A stretch of 64,000 nucleotides of DNA from Thermosulfidibacter sp. GTDB lineage: Bacteria > Thermosulfidibacterota > Thermosulfidibacteria > Thermosulfidibacterales > Thermosulfidibacteraceae. A model generated the notes under the pieces. It made no database searches. It saw only the letters and a program-made list of their open reading frames with translations, and was not told the DNA's origin. Positions 49,613-59,575 of this stretch are shown one piece after another; position 1 is the first letter of the stretch, and the number at the start of each line of letters is the position of its first letter. The stretch covers positions 25,879 through 89,878 of the forward strand of contig JAGDVO010000011.1 of assembly GCA_023269715.1 (NCBI GenBank), in the 5' to 3' direction. The position numbers and the translations under genes were made by a program.

Positions 49613-50947
49613 TTAGAACCCTCCCTTGTTACTGAGTGTGGTCAGAGTAGCTAGAAGTGCTCCCAGTTTATTCTGTACTTCCATATACTCTCTTTCTGGA
49701 ATACTATCGTAAACTATACCCGCACCAGCTCTTAAGGTTAGCTCACCCTTTTTCAACCTTGCCGATCTTATCGTTATTGCGGTATCAAGGTTACCGTTGT
49801 AGCTAACATAACCTACACAACCCGCATAGAAATCACGTGCTGAAGCTTCAACCTCATCTATAATCTCCATAGCCCTAACCTTAGGAGCACCTGAAACAGT
49901 CCCAGCTGGGAAGGTCATCTTAAGTAAATAGGCAGGATGAACATTTTCAGGTAGTTTTCCGATTACCGTAGATACAAGATGAACCACATGGGAATAAACC
50001 TCCGGTTTCATATAACGAGTAACTTTAACTGTTTCGGGGTAACAGTAGGTGTAAAGGTCATTCCTGGTTAAATCTACAAGCATGAGATGCTCCGCCCTTT
50101 CCTTCTCATCATTAAGCAGTCTTTCAAAAATCTCCTTCAGATCTCCCCTATTGGGGTAGGTACCTGCTATAGGTTTCATAAGGGCTATTTTATCTTTCAC
50201 CTTTAGATGCACCTCAGGTGAAGAACCCAAATAGTAAGTATCCCCTACCTTAAGGAAAAACATATAGGGAGAGGGATTTAGCTTCCTCAAAACCCTGTAG
50301 AAACTTAAAGGATCTATATCTCCCAATACAGTCACCTTTTCACTAAATACAACCTGGATAGCCTCACCCTCCTCTATAAGGGCCTTTATATATCCTACCT
50401 TCTCCTCAAACTCATCCTTACTGAACTCCAATAAAACATCACGGATGTTAAAAGAATTAAGACTATTAAGAGTTAACGCCTTAAGTCCAGAAACTACCCT
50501 CTCTTTTAGACTTTTTATATTTTTTCTAGCTTTCTTCTCTCCTTCAGAAACACTGACTAAAAATATCCTATGCCTATAGTTATCGATCACGATAAAAGTA
50601 TCTACCATAAAGCCTACAAAGAGATCCTCTCCCTCTCTTATAGGGCTTCTCAAAATACCGGTATAGTTACTTGCCCCATAGCCTATCAGAAAAACCACAC
50701 CTCCTAAGAAATCTCCGATAAAATCGGGATAACTAACACTGCACCTGGGGATAGTTGCAAGAAACTCAAAGGGATTCCCAATGCCTCTTACCACCTCTTT
50801 TGGAATCCCAAGATAGGTGTATCTAGAAAAGGCCTTCTTTAAAGTCGTACTCTCAAGCAAGAAAAGGTTCTCTTCTTCCATCAGTGAAATGAGAAGAGAA
50901 ATAGTAGTAACGGTATCCACCATTAACTCTTCGCAAACAACCACCAT
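49613..50947 (-). CDS. trpE: Anthranilate synthase component I
   Basis: Converts chorismate to anthranilate with TrpG. The 444-aa protein keeps LLES near residue 33, part of the Trp feedback-binding site, and has the catalytic core motifs PSPYMFFLK near 225, MKPIAGTYPNRG near 255, LVDLTRNDL near 285 and TFPAGTVSGAPK near 340. The ATG has GGAGGT 6 nt upstream, right after the attenuator stem. It is the first structural gene of the operon. PabB is a possible alternative, but context favours TrpE. Confidence 0.92.
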   Translation of the reverse strand: MVVVCEELMVDTVTTISLLISLMEEENLFLLESTTLKKAFSRYTYLGIPKEVVRGIGNPFEFLATIPRCSVSYPDFIGDFLGGVVFLIGYGASNYTGILRSPIREGEDLFVGFMVDTFIVIDNYRHRIFLVSVSEGEKKARKNIKSLKERVVSGLKALTLNSLNSFNIRDVLLEFSKDEFEEKVGYIKALIEEGEAIQVVFSEKVTVLGDIDPLSFYRVLRKLNPSPYMFFLKVGDTYYLGSSPEVHLKVKDKIALMKPIAGTYPNRGDLKEIFERLLNDEKERAEHLMLVDLTRNDLYTYCYPETVKVTRYMKPEVYSHVVHLVSTVIGKLPENVHPAYLLKMTFPAGTVSGAPKVRAMEIIDEVEASARDFYAGCVGYVSYNGNLDTAITIRSARLKKGELTLRAGAGIVYDSIPEREYMEVQNKLGALLATLTTLSNKGGF

Positions 50948-50970
50948 CTTGCACCTCCGTAGAAATACTC

Positions 50971-51120
50971 AAAATAAAAAGGCCGCGAGAGACCCATTTT
51001 TGGTGTCTCCCGCGGCCTTTAAAAATAACCCCGGGGAGAACCCCCACATAAAGAAGGGCCTACCCCGGGTCTCTCTTTCAAGCTAGGGGCAGGCCCTTAC
51101 AGGGCCTGCCACCACCAGCC
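50971..51120 (-). promoter_or_regulatory. trp attenuator with six alternating RNA segments
   Basis: On the minus strand, segments pair alternately: 1:2 (51110-51102 with 51096-51086), 2:3 (with 51066-51056, 11 bp and one G-U), 3:4 (51069-51063 with 51036-51030, 7 bp, then TTATTTTT), 4:5 (51042-51034 with 51011-51002, 9 bp and a bulge) and 5:6 (51020-51005 with 50993-50978, 16 bp and one G-U, then TTTTTATTTT). Ribosome stalling on the leader's Trp codons would block 1, favour 2:3 and then 4:5, and prevent both terminators. Translation to the stop codon would favour 3:4 and 5:6. Confidence 0.75.
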
Positions 51121-51177
51121 TAAATTGAAAGTTACCCCTATATTCAACCTCACTTTCTTGCTATCTTTTAGAAACAT
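51097..51177 (-). CDS. trpL: trp operon leader peptide
   Basis: A 26-codon frame (ATG at 51177) ends in three consecutive Trp codons (51117-51109), then Gln, Ala, Leu and TAA (51099-51097). The third Trp codon forms the start of segment 1 and the stop codon lies in the loop of hairpin 1:2, as expected for a ribosome-mediated attenuator. The start codon is less sure: a GTG at 51153 is in the same frame and the ribosome site is imperfect. It is too short to be found by length alone. Confidence 0.8.
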   Translation of the reverse strand: MFLKDSKKVRLNIGVTFNLGWWWQAL

Positions 51178-51202
51178 TCCTCACCATCAAAGTTTCTATA
51201 AA

Positions 51203-51296
51203 TGGCGGAGAGGGCGGGATTCGAACCCGCGGGCCGGGTTTTTGCCCGGCCATCCGCTTAGCAGGCGGACGCCTTCGACCTCTCGGCCACCTCTCC
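51203..51296 (-). tRNA. tRNA-Ser (GCT)
   Basis: Class II tRNA with long variable arm. Acceptor stem 51296-51290 with 51213-51207, anticodon GCT at 51262-51260, discriminator G at 51206 and an encoded CCA at 51205-51203. It lies 28 nt downstream of tRNA-Ser(TGA) and 25 nt upstream of the trp leader ATG, with no terminator seen between. Confidence 0.95.
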
Positions 51297-51324
51297 GTCT
51301 CAAAGAGGCATCCGCAATCCACAA

Positions 51325-51414
51325 CGGAGGGGGAGGGATTCGAACCCCCGGTGGGGCTTCTAACCCCACAGGTGATTTCAAGTCACCCGCCTTCGTCCAC
51401 TCGGCCACCCCTCC
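51325..51414 (-). tRNA. tRNA-Ser (TGA)
   Basis: Class II tRNA with a long variable arm; anticodon TGA at 51380-51378 in loop CTTGAAA, acceptor stem starting at 51414, discriminator G at 51325. CCA is not encoded, unlike its neighbour. A sigma-70-type promoter precedes it. Confidence 0.95.
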
Positions 51415-51430
51415 GGGTAGCTTAGTTTAA

Positions 51431-51458
51431 ATTTATACCTTTATCCATCCCTTGTCAA
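51431..51458 (-). promoter_or_regulatory. Promoter of tRNA-Ser(TGA) and probably the trp unit
   Basis: TTGACA (51458-51453) and TATAAA (51437-51432) at 15 nt, or TAAATT at 17 nt, lie just upstream of the tRNA. No other clear promoter is seen before the trp leader apart from a weak TTATAG near 51195, so this may drive both tRNAs and trp. Confidence 0.6.
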
Positions 51459-51475
51459 CCTAACAACTGAAACCT

Positions 51476-51504
51476 TTGACAAAAAGGGAACAAATTGTTA
51501 TCCT
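51476..51504 (+). promoter_or_regulatory. Promoter of leuB
   Basis: TTGACA (51476-51481) and TATCCT (51499-51504), 17 nt apart, precede leuB by 34 nt and face away from the tRNA-Ser promoter, which lies 18 nt further upstream. Confidence 0.6.
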
Positions 51505-51538
51505 ATTGCTATAGCTAAAACCAGGCGAGGAGGCCTCC

Positions 51539-52618
51539 ATGTTTAAAGTAGCTCTTCTACCAGGAGATGGGATAGGACCTGAGATAGCACAGGAAGCTCT
51601 TAAAGTCATAGAAAAAGTAAAGGCTAGGTTTAACATAGAAATAGAAATAAGAGAAGGGTTGATTGGAGGAATAGCCATAGATGAGAAAAAAACCGCTTTC
51701 CCTGACGAAACGAAAGAGATCTGTGATTGGGCTGATGCTATCCTACTTGGAGCAATAGGTGGACCAAAATGGGAAACTCTACCGCCTGAACAACAGCCAG
51801 AAAGAGCAGCTTTACTTCCCCTTAGGAAAAGATACGAATTGTACGCGAATCTTAGACCCATAGTAGTATTCCCGGAACTGATCGAAGCATCCCCCCTTAA
51901 AAGGGAAATATTGGGTGAGAGTGGTTTCGATATAATGATAGTCAGGGAGCTTACAGGAGACGTCTACTTTGGTCAACCAAAAGGTATATTCGAAGAAAAT
52001 GGACATTTAAAAGGTTTAGATACTATGGTCTATCATGATTGGGAGGTAAGAAGAATAGCAAAAGTTGCCTTTGAAATAGCAAAGAATAGAAGAAAGGAAC
52101 TTACAAGTGTAGATAAGGCAAACGTCCTTGCAAGTAGCGTTCTATGGCGTAACGTGATAAACGATGTTGCGAAAGAATACCCAGAGGTAAGCGTAAAACA
52201 CATGTATGTAGATAACGCATCAATGCAACTTATAAGGAATCCCCACCAGTTTGATGTAATCGTAACCGGTAACATGTTTGGCGACATACTATCGGATGAA
52301 GCCGCGATGTTAACCGGTTCTATCGGGATGCTCGCAAGTGCAAGTCTAGGTGAAGGAAAGGCTCTTTATGAACCTGTTCATGGATCAGCACCAGACATTG
52401 CAGGAAAAGGAATAGCAAACCCAATAGCGATGATACTATCCGTAGCACTTATGTTCAGATACTCATTTTGTAAGAATGACATAGCAAGTAGTATAGAGGA
52501 AGCGGTAAGAGTTGTACTCAGAGAAGGATACAGGACCCCTGACATAGCAGGTATCTCAAAGAATGCAAGAATCGTTGGAACAGTGGAAATGGGTTCACTT
52601 ATAGCGGAGAGGATATAG
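51539..52618 (+). CDS. leuB: 3-isopropylmalate dehydrogenase
   Basis: NAD-dependent oxidative decarboxylation in leucine synthesis. The 359-aa protein has GDGIGPE near residue 9, RELTGDVYFG near 138, MYVDNASMQL near 220 and HGSAPDIAGKGIANP near 280, which is the LeuB pattern, not Icd (no phosphate-binding Lys/Tyr pair seen). GAGGAGG precedes the ATG. It is divergent from trp-leuACD and is followed directly by cdsA. Confidence 0.94.
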   Translation: MFKVALLPGDGIGPEIAQEALKVIEKVKARFNIEIEIREGLIGGIAIDEKKTAFPDETKEICDWADAILLGAIGGPKWETLPPEQQPERAALLPLRKRYELYANLRPIVVFPELIEASPLKREILGESGFDIMIVRELTGDVYFGQPKGIFEENGHLKGLDTMVYHDWEVRRIAKVAFEIAKNRRKELTSVDKANVLASSVLWRNVINDVAKEYPEVSVKHMYVDNASMQLIRNPHQFDVIVTGNMFGDILSDEAAMLTGSIGMLASASLGEGKALYEPVHGSAPDIAGKGIANPIAMILSVALMFRYSFCKNDIASSIEEAVRVVLREGYRTPDIAGISKNARIVGTVEMGSLIAERI

Positions 52619-53407
52619 ATGGATAGAAAAGAATTAACAAAAAGAGTTGTAACCGCCATCATCGGGATCCTGATAATTTTAGTAGCACTCCTAGCGAAAG
52701 AAAGACTAATATTTTACACGATCACAACCATAGTTGGATTAGTAGCTCTATACGAAGTCACTGACCTACTACACAAAAGAAACCTTCTACCAATAGTTCT
52801 TTTGGTACTTCTAGTTAGTATTGTCACGTGTTACAAAGGTTTTTACGTATATAGTATAGCAACTATACTTACCGGTTTTGTAATAGCGGTAGCTATAGAG
52901 ATCTTCCATTCAAGAGAGCATGGGGTACTGGATTTTGACTTCAACAACATAAGAGATTATTCGGTTATTACACTATGGCTAATCGTACCGTTATTAACTG
53001 TGCTATACCTTAAAAACATAGGTAATATAGCCATAATAATCTCGACCTTCATAGTTATATGGTTAAATGACACTTTCGCCTACTTTGGTGGTATACTTTT
53101 TGGCAAGACAAAACTACACGTAATCAGTCCCAAAAAGACTGTAGAAGGGGCTGTAATAGGAACGATTGGATCTATAGTATTTGGGAGCATCGCTCATCTT
53201 ATCATCTGTAGTAGGGGACTAACAATTGCTATCATCTTTTCCCTGGTCATGAGCATAGCAGGACAGCTAGGTGATCTATTAGAATCCGCTATTAAGAGAA
53301 GAGCGGGTAAAAAGGATTCCGGTGTTTTCTTCCCCGGTCATGGTGGGGTTTTAGATAGGATAGATAGTTTACTATTTGCGATCCCTCTCACACTTTTATT
53401 CCTATAG
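52619..53407 (+). CDS. cdsA: Phosphatidate cytidylyltransferase
   Basis: Makes CDP-diacylglycerol for phospholipid synthesis at the inner membrane. The 262-aa protein has about 7-8 membrane segments and the C-terminal signature (SPKKTVEGAVIG near 170, then GDLLESAIKRRAGKKDSG and GHGGVLDRIDS near 220-250). The ATG directly follows the leuB stop. Confidence 0.93.
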   Translation: MDRKELTKRVVTAIIGILIILVALLAKERLIFYTITTIVGLVALYEVTDLLHKRNLLPIVLLVLLVSIVTCYKGFYVYSIATILTGFVIAVAIEIFHSREHGVLDFDFNNIRDYSVITLWLIVPLLTVLYLKNIGNIAIIISTFIVIWLNDTFAYFGGILFGKTKLHVISPKKTVEGAVIGTIGSIVFGSIAHLIICSRGLTIAIIFSLVMSIAGQLGDLLESAIKRRAGKKDSGVFFPGHGGVLDRIDSLLFAIPLTLLFL

Positions 53408-53413
53408 AGGATA

Positions 53414-54565
53414 ATGAAAAGTGTAGTACTACTCGGTGCCACAGGTTCAATCGGAAAAAGCACATTAGAAGTCATAAGAGAGCACAAAGACAAATTCTAC
53501 CTAAAAGGTATAAGCGTAAAAGGTAAAAATCCGGAAACCCTAAGGAATATAATAGATGAATTTAAGCCAGAATTCGTGGGAGTGGTAGAAAATATAAACC
53601 TCAGTGGGAATTTCAAAATAATAAAAGGTAAGGATTGTAACGAAAGGCTTGTGGAGGAGGTAGAAGCTGACATATATGTAATAGCTATTTCTGGCATAGA
53701 AGGAATACTACCAACCTTTTATGCCGTAAAGAAGGGAAAAAGAGTAGCTATAGCAAACAAAGAGAGCATAGTGTCAGCAGGTAGGATAATACTCCAAGAA
53801 GCCTCTAAAAACAATACAGAAATAATACCTATCGATAGTGAACATTCCGCTATATTCCAGTGTCTTCAGGGACAGAATAGGAGCAACCTAAGGAGAATAA
53901 TCCTTACAGCAAGTGGCGGTCCTTTTTTAGATACACCGCTAGAGGAATTAGAGAAAGTGACTGTAGAGGATGTATTGAAACATCCGATATGGAACATGGG
54001 AAGAAAGATAACAGTAGATTCAGCTACCATGATGAATAAAGGCTTAGAAATGATAGAAGCCTACTTCCTTTTTAAACTAAGACCAGAGGAGATAGATGTG
54101 ATAATCCATAGAGAGGGAGTAGTGCATTCTCTCGTCGAATTCAAAGACGGAGCGATTCTAGCTCAACTTGGGATACCAGATATGAGGATACCAATAGCCT
54201 ATGCCCTATCCTATCCAGAAAGGTTAAATCTAAAAAGTACAACACTAGATTTTAGCAGTATCACCAGGTTATCTTTCAACTCTCCAGACTACAATAGATT
54301 CCCCCTCTTAAAATTAACAAGAGAGATCCTACAGAAGGAAGAAGACTATCTATTTATCGCCCTAAATACGGCAAATGATATAGCGGTAAATGCCTTTCTT
54401 GAAGGTAGAATAAGATTTCTGGATATATACAAAGTAGTAAATAAGACACTCATCCTAAGTAAACCAACAAACATCTCAACCCTAGAAGATACGCTCTCCT
54501 ATACCAAATTGGTTAAATCCTATACCAAAAAAGTGATAGAAGATCTCCTAGCTAAAACCAACTAA
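53414..54565 (+). CDS. dxr: 1-deoxy-D-xylulose 5-phosphate reductoisomerase
   Basis: Second step of the MEP isoprenoid pathway, NADPH-dependent. The 383-aa protein has [11 protein letters not shown] near 8, the metal-binding DSEHSAIFQ near 147, LTASGGPF near 170 and [15 protein letters not shown] near 198. It follows cdsA by 6 nt, and cdsA-dxr is a common pair. Its stop overlaps the stop of the convergent GAF receptor gene. Confidence 0.95.
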   Translation: MKSVVLLGATGSIGKSTLEVIREHKDKFYLKGISVKGKNPETLRNIIDEFKPEFVGVVENINLSGNFKIIKGKDCNERLVEEVEADIYVIAISGIEGILPTFYAVKKGKRVAIANKESIVSAGRIILQEASKNNTEIIPIDSEHSAIFQCLQGQNRSNLRRIILTASGGPFLDTPLEELEKVTVEDVLKHPIWNMGRKITVDSATMMNKGLEMIEAYFLFKLRPEEIDVIIHREGVVHSLVEFKDGAILAQLGIPDMRIPIAYALSYPERLNLKSTTLDFSSITRLSFNSPDYNRFPLLKLTREILQKEEDYLFIALNTANDIAVNAFLEGRIRFLDIYKVVNKTLILSKPTNISTLEDTLSYTKLVKSYTKKVIEDLLAKTN

Positions 54566-55605
54566 GGTAGTAGCTTTGTCAATTCTCCGCTTATTTTTTC
54601 TAACTCTAATTTTAGATCCCTTCTTCCCTTCACCTTTTCTTCTATCTTTTCAAGGTATGTAACGAGTTCTTCTGTACTCTTCTTTATGTTTTTAAGGGCT
54701 TCTCCTATCTCCTGTGAATCTTTTCTGTTTTTCTGGGCCAGTTTCCTAACTTCATCGGCAACTACTGTAAATCCTCTACCATGTTCACCAGCCCTTGCAG
54801 CTTCAATAGCAGCATTTAGAGCAAGTAGATTGGTTTTATCGGCAACATCTTTAATAGACTTCATAACAAAGTCTATCTGCTTCGTGTACTCTGTAAGACC
54901 ATGAAACTTCTCCTTCAATTTGGATATTTCACTATCCAGGGTATCTACAAAGGTGATAAACTTCGACAGCTTATCCTGTAAAATCTTCGTGTTATCCTTT
55001 ATGTACTTTAGTTTTTCCTCGATCTCAGCTTTCTTCTCCTTAACTGCATCCTTCAGCTTCTTGTATTTCGTTTCCATCTCCTCAAGCTTCGCCTTCTCTA
55101 TGAACGCAGAAAGTATTCTAGTAAGCACCTCAAGAATACGGACATCCTCTTCATTTATAGGTCTTTTACTTACCTTATTATCAATACCCACAACACCCCA
55201 GGAATTCCTATCAACGACTATAGGAACGATCACGAAGGATCTAGACCTTAGAGACTTAATCTGGCTATAGGGTGGTTGTATCTTCCATTCATCGGGAAAA
55301 AATTCCTTAGCATCCTTTACATGATAAACCTTCTTCTCACTAAAGGCTTTGTATATTACACCACTCCTCTTATCCGCAGGTACCTTTATGAGATCTAAGG
55401 GTTCTTCGTTTCCCCTTGATTCTACCGCTTCAAGCATATTCGTATCGGGATTATATATAAGTATGTTTATTCTATCGAAACCAAAAATATCTCTTACCAC
55501 ATCCGCAACGATTTTGTATACTACTTTAATCTCCTTACTTTCAAATAACGTAACAAAGGACCTCAAAAGCTTATAAACCATATCAAGGCATTCTCCTCCA
55601 ACCAT
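54562..55605 (-). CDS. Soluble chemoreceptor with GAF domain
   Basis: A 347-aa cytoplasmic methyl-accepting-type protein. Residues about 10-155 form a GAF domain ([21 protein letters not shown], then VVGIDNK near 150), about 160-230 a coiled coil, and the C-terminus the MCP tip ([21 protein letters not shown]). No membrane segment is visible. The receptor helices are short compared with the other two receptors. AGGAGG lies 7 nt before the ATG. It is probably a cytosolic redox or ligand sensor that feeds CheA. Confidence 0.85.
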   Translation of the reverse strand: MVGGECLDMVYKLLRSFVTLFESKEIKVVYKIVADVVRDIFGFDRINILIYNPDTNMLEAVESRGNEEPLDLIKVPADKRSGVIYKAFSEKKVYHVKDAKEFFPDEWKIQPPYSQIKSLRSRSFVIVPIVVDRNSWGVVGIDNKVSKRPINEEDVRILEVLTRILSAFIEKAKLEEMETKYKKLKDAVKEKKAEIEEKLKYIKDNTKILQDKLSKFITFVDTLDSEISKLKEKFHGLTEYTKQIDFVMKSIKDVADKTNLLALNAAIEAARAGEHGRGFTVVADEVRKLAQKNRKDSQEIGEALKNIKKSTEELVTYLEKIEEKVKGRRDLKLELEKISGELTKLLP

Positions 55606-55616
55606 ACCTTTTCCTC

Positions 55617-57737
55617 CTAATTTATCTTAAACTTTGATACCTTTTCTTTCAAAATAGCCATCCTATCAGCAATACTACCCATGGCAATAGAAATTTCTTC
55701 AACACCTTTTGCTATTTCGGCAAGAGCAGTCTCTATCTCCATGACACCTCTTGTCGCATCCTCAATAGCCACCCTTTGCTCATTGGTCATCCTATCAACC
55801 TCACATAACCTGTTCTTCATATCAACTGAACCTTCTAAGATTTTATCAAACTCACCTATCCTCTCTAGCAGGCGTCCCACATTGTTCTCTGTTTCATTAG
55901 CGTAATTGGAAATAATCTCTGCGAATTTAACCACAAGCTTTTCTATACTTTCCGTAGTTTCCTCAATCTCCTTAGTCGCCCTCATCGTTTCCTCTGCGAG
56001 TTTCCTAACCTCATCGGCAACTACTGCAAATCCTCTACCATGTTCACCAGCCCTTGCAGCTTCAATAGCAGCATTTAGAGCAAGTAGATTGGTCTGATCA
56101 GCGATGTTAACTATGAAATCAACTACTTTTCTTATGCTGCTTGCAACCACATATAACTTTTCCATCTCTCCAACTATTTCCTGAAGCTTACCAACAGTAA
56201 CATCTTTCATCCACCTTGCAACTTCATTAAATTCACTCTGAGTTCTACCTACTATGCCTTCAACTTCTACACTGTACTTATAAACACCATTTATGACAGA
56301 ACTTAGATGCTCCATAGTCCTTGCGATTTCCTCAATTGCAGATACTATCCTCGTTGCATTATCCTTAACGGAAAGTACAGTCCTTGCTATCTCATCTGTA
56401 CCAGCAGATACCTGAGTACTACTTGCCGCTACAGAATTCACACTCTCAACTATATCGGAAACAATGGTCTTTAGATCATCCAGCATCTTCCTTACACTTT
56501 CAGCCATACTTCCTACTCTGTCCTGAGAGGTAACTCTAATATTAGCAGTGAGATCACCGCTTGCAACACTTCTAATTGCAGGTTCTAGTATAACCAAACT
56601 ACGTGTAATATCCCTCGAAATAAATACAGAAACCAATGTAGCAAATACTAATAAAATAAGGATAACAGCAGCACCCCTTTCAGCATGGCTCTTAAAGTAA
56701 ATAGACCGTAACTTACCAGAAATCATCTTTACATCATCTAGATAAACTCCACTACCTATGATCCAACCCCAGGGTTTAAAAAGTTTCACATAGGATATCT
56801 TATCCACTGGCTCTGTACCGCCTGGTAATGGCCACATGTAACTCACATAACCTTCCCCACCCACATCACAAACCTTTGCCATTTCCCTAAATAGATACTT
56901 ACCCTTAGGGTCCTGCATATTCCACAGATTTTTACCCTCTAATTCCTTTTTAGGATGGGCTAACATAATACCATCCACAGTATTTACCCAGACATAATCG
57001 TGCTTTCCGTATCTCATACCTCTAATACTTTCAAGTGCTAGTTCTTTTGCTCTTTCCTCATTTATAAGGCCATTTTTTGCCATATCATAATAGCGGGCCA
57101 CACTTCCATAACCAGCTTCTACAATAGATCTAACTAGTTGTTTCTTACCTTGGAAAATCGCATCTTCAGTAATGTTACTTAAAGCAGTCACCCAAAAGAC
57201 CGTGACAAGTAAAGCCAAAGATAACCCTGCAAAGACAACAGCAAAGATAATCTTAGACTCGATGGGAACAACCATTCCTACATATCCTGCCTTTGAGCCA
57301 ACGCATTCGAATATCTTGCTAGAAACGTATAAAACCACAAGATAACCGACGAAAAATTGAATCACACCTACACCCAAAGCAATAAGTAATGAAAACTCCT
57401 TAACATGGGCAAAAAGTTCCTTCTTAGAAAAGTACACAAAAATAAACCCAGATAAAAGAGAATACACAAGCCAGGATACAAATAGATATATAACAAAATA
57501 GGCTATCTTCCTATAGTCATTCTTTACCAGTTCAAATAGTAGAATCGTGGTAATTACGTACATAACAAAAAGTACAAAATTGGGGATTGCAAAGAACCCT
57601 CTTATAATCTCGGATAGAGATAAATTCTCAAGGATTAGTCCAATAAAAGGTGGAACCACTATAATGGAACTTATACCTGACAAAAGGGCAAAAAGAATAA
57701 TCACCTTCCTTGCATATGTTCCTCTTTCATAACTCAT
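55617..57737 (-). CDS. Methyl-accepting chemotaxis protein with Cache domain
   Basis: A 706-aa receptor. The N-terminal 160 aa hold about four to five membrane helices, unusual for chemoreceptors. A helix near 180 leads to an extracytoplasmic single Cache domain ([38 protein letters not shown]), a further helix, HAMP, and the MCP signalling tip ([19 protein letters not shown]). The start at 57737 follows GGGG and is preferred to an earlier one overlapping the upstream gene. Cache domains bind small organic acids or amino acids. Confidence 0.85.
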   Translation of the reverse strand: MSYERGTYARKVIILFALLSGISSIIVVPPFIGLILENLSLSEIIRGFFAIPNFVLFVMYVITTILLFELVKNDYRKIAYFVIYLFVSWLVYSLLSGFIFVYFSKKELFAHVKEFSLLIALGVGVIQFFVGYLVVLYVSSKIFECVGSKAGYVGMVVPIESKIIFAVVFAGLSLALLVTVFWVTALSNITEDAIFQGKKQLVRSIVEAGYGSVARYYDMAKNGLINEERAKELALESIRGMRYGKHDYVWVNTVDGIMLAHPKKELEGKNLWNMQDPKGKYLFREMAKVCDVGGEGYVSYMWPLPGGTEPVDKISYVKLFKPWGWIIGSGVYLDDVKMISGKLRSIYFKSHAERGAAVILILLVFATLVSVFISRDITRSLVILEPAIRSVASGDLTANIRVTSQDRVGSMAESVRKMLDDLKTIVSDIVESVNSVAASSTQVSAGTDEIARTVLSVKDNATRIVSAIEEIARTMEHLSSVINGVYKYSVEVEGIVGRTQSEFNEVARWMKDVTVGKLQEIVGEMEKLYVVASSIRKVVDFIVNIADQTNLLALNAAIEAARAGEHGRGFAVVADEVRKLAEETMRATKEIEETTESIEKLVVKFAEIISNYANETENNVGRLLERIGEFDKILEGSVDMKNRLCEVDRMTNEQRVAIEDATRGVMEIETALAEIAKGVEEISIAMGSIADRMAILKEKVSKFKIN
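55990..56098. repeat. MCP tip repeat shared by three receptor genes
   Basis: A stretch of about 95-109 nt is almost identical at 54742-54834, 55990-56098 and 62658-62766. It encodes the conserved tip around [27 protein letters not shown]. The codon choice is identical at nearly every site, unlike the flanking sequence, which suggests gene conversion rather than protein-level conservation alone. Confidence 0.7.
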
Positions 57738-57747
57738 ACCGTACCCC

Positions 57748-59565
57748 CTATTCACCGATAAAATCGGTACCAAACCAATCGTTAAGATAGTCATTTAATC
57801 TCTTAAGAGCGACAATAACTCTTTCTATCTTCTGTCTTAGTACATCTTGATACTGCATTTCACTCATGGTTTCTATGATAATTTCACTCATAAGCGCCAA
57901 CTTTGCAGAAAGAATGCCCATTTTTTCTTGATCAGTCCTAACCTCTTCTAAAAGATTCTTACATTCCATCACGAGATCCATAAGATCCTCTAATTTTTTC
58001 ATCAACTTGGTGCCATGTTCTTCCGATTCCCTCGTTACCCTGTAAAGTTTTTCAATTACCTTGCCTTCTTCTTTCTTTTCTCGCCTCCTAATTTCCTTTT
58101 CTATTTCACCCACGATAGACTCCAAGAGAGTCCTTTTACTCAGATCCTCAGTATCAGTTTCACTGATCATAGCTTTTAACCTAGAAAGTAGTTCCAATAG
58201 ATCTGATGAACTCCTCTTCAAAACACTTTCCGTTGGAACCTCATAAATGGGAGGGATAGTATCATCCTTTGATCCCATTCTACCAGATTCCACTTCCTTT
58301 AGTATTTCATTTAAAATATCATCGACAAAATCCTGAGACCCACCAGAAGAAACTACATCCTCTGCCTTCTCGCTAGCACAACTTCCAAAACTGGTATTTT
58401 TTTCACCCTTTGACATCTCATCCTTAAATTCCATCTCATAAACCTCCTTCTCCACTTCCTCTTTATTTTCTTTAACATTCGATTCCTCTACTACCTTCAG
58501 CATCTCTTCCTCTAATCCTTGATATATCCCTCTTTCTTCGTGACTTACCTCTTCACCTTCCTGTTCTCTTCCACCTTCATCATCCTTAGATACCTTTTGA
58601 CTTCTCGCCTTTTTTATAAGTCTTTTAACGAGCATCACCAACTCATCCGGATGGAACTTGACGATAAAGGCATCAGCATTTACAGTCCTTGCTCTTAAAG
58701 CACTGAACTCACCTGATAAACTGGTATTCACTATAACAGGAATTCTCTTTATCGCCGGATGGTCTTTTATCTTCTTAGTAAGGGTATAACCATCCATATT
58801 TGGCATCTCAACATCTGTAATGATAGCAGAAACCTTATCGAGTATATCTATCTTCTTTTCAACACATTCCTTATAGATCGCCTCAAGAGTCCTCCATGCT
58901 TCCAAACCATCTTCACAGAGGATTATATCCTTGAAACCGGCCTTCTCCAAAATGTCCGCTGTTATCTTTCTTACTGCGAAGGAATCTTCAACAACCATCA
59001 CTGGACCTATGATCTCCTCTTCCATCTCTGTACCTATCTCCTCCCTAATAGAGACAAGACCCATCTCAATAAAGAGACTTTCAACATCTAACAACAGGAG
59101 AAACTTTCCCTCTTCGACCTCTATAACACCAACAACTTTAGAACCGAATTTCATACTAAAGGCAGAAGGCACACTCTTAATCTTGTCCCATGTAAATCTC
59201 CTTATCCTTTTTGCCTCATGAACTATAAGACCAACCTCTATCCCATAAAACTGGGCTATTATAACTGCCTTTCTAGTATTTAACTCTTCGGGCAAGGGTT
59301 CGTTGATACCCATCGCCTTCGGTAGATCAATAACAGGTAGTACTTCTCCTCTAACGTTTATAACGCCCTCTATTCCTCTAGGAAGATTAGGTACCCTTAT
59401 TATCTCAGGTAACCAAATAACCTCCCTTACCTTAGCGACATTAAGCCCAAATAGATGTGTATAGATAGAACCATTCTCAAGTTTCTCCTTTATCCAGAAT
59501 TCCACCAACTCAAACTCATTCCTACCAGTTTCTAGTATCTTTGGAATAGATCCTATCCTACCCAT
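57748..59565 (-). CDS. CheV-like protein (CheW + receiver) fused to a CheZ-like phosphatase domain
   Basis: A 605-aa protein. Residues about 15-170 are CheW-like; about 185-320 are a receiver with Glu193-Asp194, phospho-Asp251 (ITDVEMP), NTSL near 279 and a Lys in IVKFHP near 300. An acidic linker (330-440) follows. The last 160 aa are helical and end with [13 protein letters not shown], where Asp574 and Gln578 match the Asp-x-x-x-Gln catalytic pair of CheZ (Asp143/Gln147 in E. coli). So one chain may couple receptor to kinase and dephosphorylate CheY. It sits between cheW and the Cache receptor. The CheZ assignment rests on the motif and helical context only. Confidence 0.75.
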   Translation of the reverse strand: MGRIGSIPKILETGRNEFELVEFWIKEKLENGSIYTHLFGLNVAKVREVIWLPEIIRVPNLPRGIEGVINVRGEVLPVIDLPKAMGINEPLPEELNTRKAVIIAQFYGIEVGLIVHEAKRIRRFTWDKIKSVPSAFSMKFGSKVVGVIEVEEGKFLLLLDVESLFIEMGLVSIREEIGTEMEEEIIGPVMVVEDSFAVRKITADILEKAGFKDIILCEDGLEAWRTLEAIYKECVEKKIDILDKVSAIITDVEMPNMDGYTLTKKIKDHPAIKRIPVIVNTSLSGEFSALRARTVNADAFIVKFHPDELVMLVKRLIKKARSQKVSKDDEGGREQEGEEVSHEERGIYQGLEEEMLKVVEESNVKENKEEVEKEVYEMEFKDEMSKGEKNTSFGSCASEKAEDVVSSGGSQDFVDDILNEILKEVESGRMGSKDDTIPPIYEVPTESVLKRSSSDLLELLSRLKAMISETDTEDLSKRTLLESIVGEIEKEIRRREKKEEGKVIEKLYRVTRESEEHGTKLMKKLEDLMDLVMECKNLLEEVRTDQEKMGILSAKLALMSEIIIETMSEMQYQDVLRQKIERVIVALKRLNDYLNDWFGTDFIGE

Positions 59566-59575
59566 AATTCAACTC

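Noticed and set aside
50853-51047. A 64-codon minus-strand frame across the start of trpE and the attenuator
   Set aside because: It runs through the terminator stem and T tract, has no ribosome site and overlaps trpE in another frame.
51125-51430. A 101-codon plus-strand frame over the two tRNA-Ser genes
   Set aside because: It is antisense to two clear tRNAs and the trp leader; the repeat in its translation reflects the two tRNA copies.
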